From NCBI RefSeq assembly GCF_963082655.1, contig NC_081552.1, forward strand, positions 189,546,075 to 189,610,074: a stretch of DNA of 64,000 bases, given 5' to 3'. Positions 57,277 to 64,000 of the stretch are shown piece after piece. Numbering within the stretch: position 1 is the first letter of the stretch; each line of letters opens with the position of its first letter. A program made the position numbers and the translations under genes. The stretch is from Stomoxys calcitrans. Taxonomy: Eukaryota > Arthropoda > Insecta > Diptera > Muscidae. The notes under the pieces were generated by a model, which saw only the letters and a program-made list of their open reading frames with translations, ran no database searches and was not told the DNA's origin.

Positions 57277-57391
57277 TTAGGTTAGGTTGAAAAGAGGGTG
57301 TGGATATTAATTCGCCCCTTGCCACTATGGACATACACCTAATCCAGTAATCGGCTTGTTGTGCGCTCTAAAAACTATAAAAAAAAACCTC
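57277..57391 (+). repeat. Short dispersed repeat V, copy 2
   Basis: TTAGGTTAGGTTGAAAAGAG, CACTATGGACATACACCTAA, 'TCGGCTTGTTGTGCGCTCTA' and an A-rich tail. Matches 50788-50892. Confidence 0.6.
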
Positions 57392-57770
57392 TCAAAAGAA
57401 AATCCTTGCTCTGCTAAGGCCCGGCTCCTAAATTATGCAGATCGGGCCAGTCTCAGAGAAGGCGTTTATCTCCTTCTTACACACCAAGACTGTTCAAGAC
57501 CTTACCATCGTGGTTTTTATTGCTCTGATAGCCAGCTTACTGTTCTAAAAGATGTTCACACTCTACGTCCTCTCGATGACAACACACCACCCAACGCATT
57601 CCCAGATCGCCCGGATCTCCGCCTGCATAGCCATATTGTGGCCAGGCAGTCGAAAACATATCTCACTCCCTGGGTTTCCAATGTAGACCCCCAGACCCAC
57701 TCTGCTCTCTAGCTTTGATTCATTTGTGTGGCATGAACTTCTAGAAGGCAATACCAGAGTTCCGTCAATG
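57392..57770 (-). mobile_element. LINE family B RNase H (decayed)
   Basis: The minus-strand frame includes ESKLESRVGLGVYIGNPGSE, ICFRLPGHNMAMQAEIRAIW. The first catalytic motif is CHTNES where YTDGS is expected, so the Asp is lost. Its upstream RT part is found at 58360-58600 beyond two insertions. Confidence 0.75.
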
Positions 57771-57906
57771 CAGGATCGGTCTATATGGTTACCATATCCA
57801 AATATGGTCCCATCTGGACCACATTTGACAGAAATGGGTAGTGGTCTGCCAGAACACAACTGCCAAATTTCATCGAAAAGAGATCGGTCTACGTAGCGGC
57901 TATATA
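57771..57906. repeat. DINE-like fragment inside a LINE
   Basis: 'GATCGGTCTATATGGTTACC' ATATCCAAATATGGTCC and GATCGGTCTACGTAGCGGCTA. It continues as TAACTAAAATCTGATTT after the MITE at 58149. Confidence 0.55.
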
Positions 57907-58146
57907 TTGGGTTGCCCAAAAAGTAATTGCGGATTTTTTAAAAGAAATTAAATGCATTTTTTAATAAAACTTAGAATGAACTTTTTATCAAATATACTTT
58001 TTTTACACTTTTTTTTCTAAAGCAAGCTAAAAGTAACAGCTGATAACTGACAGAAGAAAGAATGCAATTACAGAGTTACAAGTTGTGAAAAAATTTGTCA
58101 ACGCCGACTATATGAAAAATCCGCAATTACTTTTTGGGCAACCCAA
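57907..58146. mobile_element. mariner-type MITE, 240 bp
   Basis: Perfect terminal inverted repeats of about 32 bp starting TTGGGTTGCCCAAAAAGTAA, flanked by TA (57905-57906 and 58147-58148). The interior is AT-rich with no coding capacity. The terminus resembles those of mariner elements in insects, so it would have been mobilised by a mariner transposase. Perfect TIRs suggest it is young. Confidence 0.9.
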
Positions 58147-58359
58147 TATAACTAAAATCTGATTTTATGAGATCAGTAGGTCAGGTTTATATACAAAGAA
58201 TACGAAATCTTTAAACATTGTTTGGAAAATATTTTTATACCCAAAATATCTGCAAAACTATGAATATCGAAATTAATAGCCAGTAAAGGTATTTATTGGG
58301 TATTTACCCAATAAATACCGAATCGTTGGGTATTAACCCGGTAGAAACCCATCTCTACC

Positions 58360-58600
58360 TATTCTCTATACATTCTTCCATCGCCATAAGTCTCATAGCC
58401 GTAGTGGCTTCCTCACACTTAATTTGTATGTCGGATGTTTTGTATAGTCACCAATGCTCTAGAGAGAGTGGTCCTCATCGTTCCAAGGACAACATGTTCT
58501 CTGCACCTTTTGTATTATCCTTACGCTGCACTCTACCAAACTAGTGAGTCCGTAAGTAACCATAGGTTCAATCACGCTCCTGTTGAAAACATGACATCTT
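58360..58600 (-). mobile_element. LINE family B RT thumb fragment
   Basis: 'CATAAGTCTCATAGCCGTAG' TGGCTTCCTCACAC and ACTAGTGAGTCCGTAAGTAA match 21070-21260 on the same strand. The same LINE probably continued into 57392-57770 before later insertions. Confidence 0.6.
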
Positions 58601-58639
58601 CCGCACCTGGAAAGTTATCCACTTTCAAAACTAATGCGT

Positions 58640-58740
58640 AAATACTTTTTAGTGATTTAGATGGGTGGGATTTGTAAATTGGCCAAATCGGCCCAAGTTT
58701 AAATATAGTTGCTCCCATTTAGAATCACAATTATTATTCA
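58640..58740 (+). repeat. DINE-like fragment
   Basis: 'TTAGATGGGTGGGATTTGTA' AATTGGCCAAATCGGCCC and AGTTGCTCCCATTTAG. A degraded monomer only. Confidence 0.45.
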
Positions 58741-58744
58741 ATTT

Positions 58745-60260
58745 GATTTAATCATCCCTTTTAGTATAATTAAACAAAATCCAGTTAAGTTGTAGTCATT
58801 AAAACAAGAAACTGTAAACATTTCGAAATTTAATTATTTATTTCCAAAAAGTTCAATCTGTCTTTGGTTGCATTAAAAAAACTTGGAAATATTTTTGTAT
58901 AAGTATGTGCAGCACACACACACACACACACACACACTATTACTGTAAGTTTCATCAAAGCAAAACATATTAATTTCGAGTGCATACATGCGGTTGTTGT
59001 TAAGTATCATAGAATGTTGCATACTTTGAGGGATACCGAAAAAAGTTACTCAACTACGCATGCTGTTCTGGTTTCCAATTTCTTTCCCTCCCCTTTCAAC
59101 TGTATCTAACTGTCTGTCTGGTGTTAGTTAATAAAATTTCACCCAATCCCTATTTGCTGGGGTGTGTAGGAGTATGCACCATCTTTCTCCCTATGTTCCT
59201 TACATCTTGGCAACATTTGCTAGATATCAAAGGCACATTGAATGTAAAAACACCAACTACTGCTTGTAGAATCAGAAGCAGCAACAACGGCAACAGCAGC
59301 AGGGATGCAAAAGGAAAACATTGTTGTGCCCGGGTTTTGGATTTGCTGTTCATATTGTGCTGGTCACGAAAACCAAATATTTGCATTTGAACTTTACGAC
59401 CAAAAAGGCAAAACTAAACCTCTACACAATAACAACTACAACAACAAGGAACATATCGAATAAGAAAAACAAAGCAGTACACATTTTATATTTGTTAAGA
59501 ACTTTTGTAAACGATTATGGCAGTAGAAGAGTACAAAAATAAGAAGAAGAGCAAGGAAAACCAACTTTTTGTTTTTTTTTTTTTTGAGTGATATGGCAAC
59601 GCAAAGTTTGGAAATAGTACCACAAAATCGAAAGCAACTAAAATCTAATTAAAAGCTGCAACTTTTAATGCTTTCCATTTCTTTTTTTCTACAACATTAT
59701 TTTGAAAAATAAATTACTGCATGCTTACAATGTGAATAAATAGAGAATTGTTTTACTACTCCTAATGAAACAAGTAAATCAGAAAAGTTTAGATTTTTGT
59801 TTTATTAAAAAATATATGTGGCTTTAATTAGTAGTTCAAAATTGTTTTTCAAACGAATTCAAATTGGTTATTTTTCATGTTAAGCCCTTAGTAATCGGTT
59901 AACGCTGTTAATTAGCAGTTTCAGTTATTGACAGAAATATGTATGCTTTACTTTTGGTAAGGCGCCCTAAAGTATGCAACATTAATACCATTTAAACAAA
60001 TTCATTATTAAACCCCATATATAGATTTTTAAGTGCTTTAGCATTATTCTCCACTTTTAAGATTTGTCATTTAGTTATTCACGATTACTTTGAAGCCTCT
60101 ATGCTGATGATGATGTTATGGTTATTTTGTTGATTGGTTTTTGTTTGGCTGCATGGCATTTGATTTCTGAGTTTTCTTAATATTCAACATGGCTGATGGT
60201 CATCATTATAGATGTGCATAATAATTTGTATTATATATAATTGCTTTTGAAATAACATTT
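58745..60260. other. Repeat-poor island with (CA)n
   Basis: (CA)n at about 58913-58937 and CAG/CAA-rich sequence at about 59275-59300. No recognised transposon. Part of the flank of ratchet point 2. Confidence 0.5.
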
Positions 60261-60264
60261 AATA

Positions 60265-60303
60265 ATTCTAATTGGTTTTTTTTTCTCTCATTGCAGGTAA
60301 GTG
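60265..60303 (+). promoter_or_regulatory. Candidate recursive splice site (ratchet point) 2
   Basis: A textbook arrangement: branch-point-like TTCTAATT (about 60266-60273), pyrimidine tract TTTTTTTTTCTCTCATTG, CAG ending at 60296, then GTAAGTG at 60297-60303. The combined 3'/5' site YnCAG|GTAAGT is the known consensus of zero-nucleotide exons in long Drosophila introns. It lies in a repeat-poor island and on the same strand as the site at 24416. Confidence 0.7.
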
Positions 60304-60371
60304 CCACTTCAAATGTTGGAAACACAAAAAAAAAAATAAAGGAATAATGTATGTACCAGTAATTGGAAAAG
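60297..60371 (+). other. Possible RS-exon of ratchet point 2
   Basis: A second strong donor, AAAAG|GTAAGG, lies at 60372, so skipping of the regenerated site would define a 75-nt exon. It contains in-frame stops, so its inclusion would likely break a reading frame. Inference only. Confidence 0.4.
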
Positions 60372-60505
60372 GTAAGGTACGTTATTAGCAAAATATAGTT
60401 TAAAAAATGTTTGACAGACTAGCCGGCCGAAGACTGGTCAGCAGGGGCTTTTGACAAAGACACCTGGTTGGAGTCTTAAGGACAAGGCCGAACCTATTCT
60501 ATTTT

Positions 60506-60785
60506 CAAATGCAAATTTTGCCCACTGAGGAACAGGGGCAAACTTCTCACATATCAATGAGTGCAGTCCAATTCAAGTTTAAGCTCAATGATAAGGGATC
60601 TCCTTTTTATAGCCGAGTGCGAACGACGTGCCGTAGTGCGACACCTCTTTGGAGAGAAGTTTTAGATGGCATAGTACCTCACAAATGTTGCCAGCATTAG
60701 GAGGGGAAAACCACTATTGAAAGTTTTTTCTGAAGGTCTCGCCAAGATTCGAACCCAGGCGTTCAGCGTCATAGGCGGACATGAC
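60506..60785 (-). mobile_element. S1 SINE, nearly full length
   Basis: 'CACATATCAATGAGTGCAGT', CGAACGACGTGCCGTAGTGC and AATGTTGCCAGCATTAGG, ending in the head AAGATTCGAACCCAGGCGTT. The extreme 5' end is truncated at CGGACATG. Confidence 0.8.
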
Positions 60786-61097
60786 CTCCGTTGCTATTCT
60801 ATCTTCGCATGCCTATAATTTGCCTAGGCCATCGGTCTACCCCGGAAAACCAACACGCTCTTTAAGAGTTTGGAATTATAGAAGGCGCATCGCTTTCAGG
60901 TTTATTGAGAGGCTTGGTGCGAATGAACTCTCACTAATAGGGAGAGAGACTAAATTGGTCTCGGGGATTCGCTGCACAGGCTACCATAAAAACTACACAT
61001 TTAGGTCACCTGGAGGGCATCCCATGCCTAAAAGAACTAGGGCGAACAGTACTAAGATGGGTCCAATAACGTTCGCTAGGCACACTTTGGTGGTGGA
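60786..61097. other. Unassigned sequence
   Basis: An open frame runs through it on the + strand but its product has no recognised motif and joins a TIR element. Possibly an unknown repeat. Confidence 0.35.
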
Positions 61098-61696
61098 TGT
61101 AGAGCTTGCAAACTATCGATATACGCAACATTCGATATTTTCGATATTTCTCATAATAAATATCGATAGTACCTACTTACTTACTTTAATTGGCTATGAC
61201 AGAACATTTGTTCCACTAGCCGTACGTAGAATAGCGTTCCAAGCGCCTCGATCTTCTGCGCTCATTCTAAAATCTCTGACACCAAGTTTCGAGGTGTCTC
61301 CCACCACTTGATCTTTCCATCGGGCTTTTGATCTTCCCGGTTTGCGTGTACCACCGTGTTTGCCTTCAAAAGTATACTTCGATAGTGTCGATAGTTTATT
61401 TCTCATCACCTATATTTCAAACGAAAATGAGAAGTAAAAATCGGGAGATCGATTTAATGCATCAGTTGGATGCCATGAGAGAAATCATTGTACAACATTT
61501 TAGTCCAATAGGATGAAAATTGCGCCATCTATAGGCGCAATGTAACCTAACAGATACATTCGGTGTCGGTTGGCATATTTTTGTTCAATTTTGCAAAAAA
61601 ATTAACTTTGCCGATAGTATCGATGGGAAAAATATTAATCGATAATCGGACAAAAAATAAAATATCGATAGCGCCATCAAGAATTTGCCAGCTCTA
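61098..61696 (-). mobile_element. Family T TIR element with nested RTE fragment
   Basis: Ends AGAGCTTGCAAACTATCGAT (61103) and TTTGCCAGCTCT (about 61687-61698). ATCGATA motifs are near both ends. The interior matches 26609-27046 in reverse (CTATATTTCAAACGAAAATG, GGCGCAATGTAACC, 'AACAGATACATTCGGTGTCG'). It is interrupted at about 61168-61372. Confidence 0.7.
61168..61372 (-). mobile_element. RTE-like LINE 3' end, 5'-truncated
   Basis: Minus strand: FEGKHGGTRKPGRSKARWKD, then KLGVRDFRMSAEDRGAWNAI, the usual C-terminus of RTE-type ORF2. It ends with a (AAGT)n tail (TACTTACTTACTTT on the + strand at 61168-61185), as expected for a LINE 3' end. The 5' truncation point lies in the same GKHGG codons where the copy at 54853 breaks off. 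Confidence 0.75.
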
Positions 61697-61699
61697 GGT

Positions 61700-62820
61700 G
61701 ACAGTTTTCGATAAGGGAGAAGAACAGGACTGTATACCTAGGAATAGTAGGAGTGGGATAGTCAATGGATTGTCATCAGTATACTCCGATGTTCTTACGG
61801 AAATTCCTGGGTCTCCTCCAGTTTGTGACGAGGCAGGGTGGTATCGGGGTCTATACAGACTTCAATGCCTTCGGGGATCAACAATCAATTGAAATGTATC
61901 ATTGTGCGCTAAAAAACATTGGTGAGATCTGGCCAGTTGCAGCACTACATTTAGTCAAGAAGGAAGATATTCCTTGTCGATCAATGGCGCATGCTTGGAT
62001 ACCAAGGATTCCCTCTGATCCTGAATCCATACTTGGAAGACTAAGGGAATGTACTAGGATTGACGGGAACCTAGTATTGTCATCTGGCAAATCGTGTTAC
62101 ACGGATGGATCAAAGCTAGAGGACAGAGTGGACCTGGGGGCTTACATTGAAAACCCAGAGACTGAAATCTATTTTAGTCCGCCTGATCATAATACGGTAG
62201 AGATCCGGGCGATCACGGAATGCGTGAGGTGTTGTGCTGTTAACGCGAGGTTGTCGAGTGTAAACATCTCCACGGACAGTAAAATTGCCATAAGGGCAAT
62301 AACAATCAGGACGGTAAGGTCACAAACAGTCTTGCAGTGTAAGAAGGAGATTAACGCCTTTTCTGAGGATGGCAAAATCCGCATCGTTTGGGTGACGGGC
62401 CATAACGAAGTAAGGGGAATGAAAGGGCAGACGATTTGGCACTAAAGGCCAGAGGACTGTCTTCAATAAACTTGGTTAAGCCGAAGCCTTTCGGGTCGAC
62501 GCAGTCCGAGTTAAAGGTGAGGGCGGTGAATGTGCTTGCAGCCCTGTGAAACAGTCGAAAGGACGGCGAAAATCCTATGGGGAGATCCAGATCGTGAGAA
62601 GATGAGGCCATTACTAAAAGGAATTAAGAAGGAGATCAGTATAGCTATTGGTATCATAGCGGGATTCGTAGGACTACGAGCTCACTTATGTTGAATCGGT
62701 GCCGTAAGTGATAGCATGTGTAGGGCAAGCGGGGAAGATAATGAGACGTTGAAGCATTTCCTTTGTCATTGCCCGGCTTTCGCATCTAAAAAATCGGATA
62801 ATAAATGTGGCTTTATGGGC
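61700..62820 (+). mobile_element. LINE family B RNase H and C-terminus (decayed)
   Basis: The frame 61765-62445 (226 residues) has YTDGSKLEDRV (Asp at residue 114), VEIRAITECV (Glu 146), NISTDSKIAI (Asp 171) and IRIVWVTGHNEV, where VPGH has become VTGH. A frameshift at about 62420 precedes the remains of 'ADDLALKARG'. Further on, CRASGEDNETLKHFLCHCPA (about 62719-62777) gives the C..HC-type Cys/His motif at the end of such ORF2 proteins, in another frame. All three first catalytic acids remain, so this is the best preserved RNase H in the window, but it is not functional as a LINE. Confidence 0.8.
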
Positions 62821-62829
62821 CTGAGACCC

Positions 62830-64000
62830 TAAATCGGTGAATCGGTCTTTATAGGGGCTATATCAAGAAATAGTCCGATATAGCCTATCTTCGAACATAA
62901 CCTGCTAATGGACAAAAAAGGAATCTGTGCAAAGTTTCAGCTCAAAACCTCTATTTTTAAAGATACAGACGGACGACATGGCTGTATTAACCTGATCGCT
63001 GGATCAGGTTATAGACCGATTTGGACCATACTTGGCACATTTGTTGAAAGTCATAGCAAAACACCACATGCTCACTTTCAGCCAAATCGGACAAATATTG
63101 CGGCTTGTAAAGGCTCAAGAAGTCAGATCGAAAAATCGGTTTGTATGGCAGCTACATCAGGTTATAGACCGATTTGAACGCTATTTGGCACAGTTGTGGC
63201 AAGTCATGACAGAGCACTATGTTCAAAATTTCAGCCAAATCGGACAAAAAATGCGACTTGTAAGGGCTCAAGAAGTCAAATCGAGAGATCGTTTTGTATG
63301 GCAGCTATATCAGGTTATAGACCGATTTGAACGCTACTTGGCACAATTGTTGGAAGTCACAACGGAACACTATCTTCAAAATTTCAGCCAAATTGGATGA
63401 AAATTGGGGCTTCCAGGGGCTCAAGAAGTCAAATCGGGAGATCGGTTTATATGGGAGCTATATCAGGTTCATGACCGATTTGGACCATACCTGGAACAGC
63501 TATTGGAAGTTATAACAGAACACTATGTGCAAAATTTATGCAAAATCGAACACAAATTGCGGCTTCCAGGGGCTCAAGAAGTCAAATCGGGAGATCGGTT
63601 TATATGGGAGCTATATCAGGTTATACACGGATTTGGACCGTATTTGGAACAGTTGTTGAAAGTCGTAACAGAATACCCCACACAACATTTCAGCCAAATC
63701 AGATGAAAATTGAGGCTTCCAGGGGCTCAAGAAGTCAAATCGGGAGATCGGTTTATATGGGAGCTATATCCAAATCTGAACCGATATGGTCCATTTGCAA
63801 TCCCCAACGACCTACATCAATATAAAGTATCTGTGCAAAATTTTTAAGCGGCTAGCTTTACGCGTTCAACCGCTATCGTGATTTCGACAGACGGACGGAC
63901 GGACATGGCTAGATCGAATCAGAATGTCGAGACGATCCATGATATATATATATTTACTTTATGGGGTCCCAGATCATTATTGCAAGTTGTTACAAACGAA
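62830..64000 (-). mobile_element. DINE-like element with tandem monomers, cut by window end
   Basis: About six monomers ('ATCGGGAGATCGGTTTATAT' GGGAGC, ACAGTTGTTGGAAGTC-like, TTGCGGCTTCCAGGGGCTCA) lead to the end block GACAGACGGACGGACGGACA, TGGCTAGATCGAATC and 'ATATATATATTTACTTTATG'. The terminus lies beyond 64000. Long open frames across it are repeat read-through. Confidence 0.85.

Noticed and set aside
60781..61311. 176-residue + strand open frame as a gene
   Set aside because: No recognisable domain, and it runs into the TIR element and the antisense of an RTE fragment.
63032..63825. Open frames of 95-122 residues as genes
   Set aside because: They read through DINE-like monomers, and the repeated QEVKSGDRFIWELYQV is simply the monomer in translation.
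1..64000. CRISPR array or bacterial operon structure
   Set aside because: Repeats are long and transposon-derived. No short-repeat and unique-spacer pattern and no prokaryotic gene organisation.

Overview
This window looks like a long non-coding stretch of a dipteran genome, most likely a calyptrate or muscid fly (Musca/Stomoxys type). The evidence is the AT-rich base composition, the very dense transposable-element debris, and a repeat family built around 'TATATGGGAGCTATATC' and a 'CCATAAAGTATATATATTCT...GATCTAGCCATGTCCGTCC' core. From memory, that core matches the conserved block of Drosophila DINE-1 (INE-1/DNAREP1) Helentron-type elements. I found no convincing host protein-coding exon, rRNA or functional tRNA gene. 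Nearly all longer open frames are low-complexity or repeat translations, and the recognisable protein homology is all retroelement or transposase.

The most important observation is a pair of sequences that look like recursive splice sites (ratchet points, zero-length exons) on the + strand. At 24416|24417 and 60296|60297 a polypyrimidine tract ending in AG is followed directly by GTAAGTG. Both lie in repeat-poor islands. Together with the lack of exons they suggest that most or all of this window is one giant intron of a gene transcribed left to right, spliced in steps. Each site also has a second plausible 5' splice site 47 or 75 nt downstream, as in an RS-exon.

Layout. 0-9.9 kb: unique sequence, one SINE, A-rich tracts and several DINE-like arrays. 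9.9-13.0 kb: a decayed RT LINE on the minus strand (family A), with its C-terminal segment tandemly multiplied and a SINE inside its RT flanked by a 9-bp target duplication. 15.0-16.7 kb: a 181-bp satellite followed by a T-rich tract. 18.6-19.4 kb: a Penelope-like element remnant with a GIY-YIG endonuclease. 20.5-22.2 kb: an RT/RNase H LINE (family B), minus strand. 22.6-26.6 kb: two ORF1-like LINE remnants, an endonuclease N-terminus, and the first ratchet point. 26.6-27.0 kb: an ATCGATA-rich terminal-inverted-repeat element. 27-29.8 kb: mostly unique. 29.8-36.4 kb: DINE-like elements, one split by a mariner/Tc1-type DNA transposon that itself carries a nested insertion, and a 13-unit 150-bp array. 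37-41.7 kb: SINE/LINE mosaics and composite tandem repeats. 43.5-45.5 kb: an AT-rich minisatellite with a higher-order repeat. 45.5-50.9 kb: LINE fragments, including a second copy of a 1.45-kb segment seen at 11.6-13.0 kb. 50.9-52.6 kb: a DINE-like array. 52.6-54.3 kb: unique. 54.8-58.6 kb: an RTE-like LINE, a GGTACC-palindrome satellite, and a LINE broken by a 240-bp mariner MITE. 58.7-60.5 kb: unique island with the second ratchet point. 60.5-64 kb: SINE, a nested TIR element with an RTE fragment, an RNase H LINE, and a DINE-like array running off the right edge.

No pathway is encoded here. The elements relate by nesting: SINEs and MITEs sit inside LINEs and DINE-like elements, which gives a relative insertion chronology. 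Family names are recognition from motifs, not database results.
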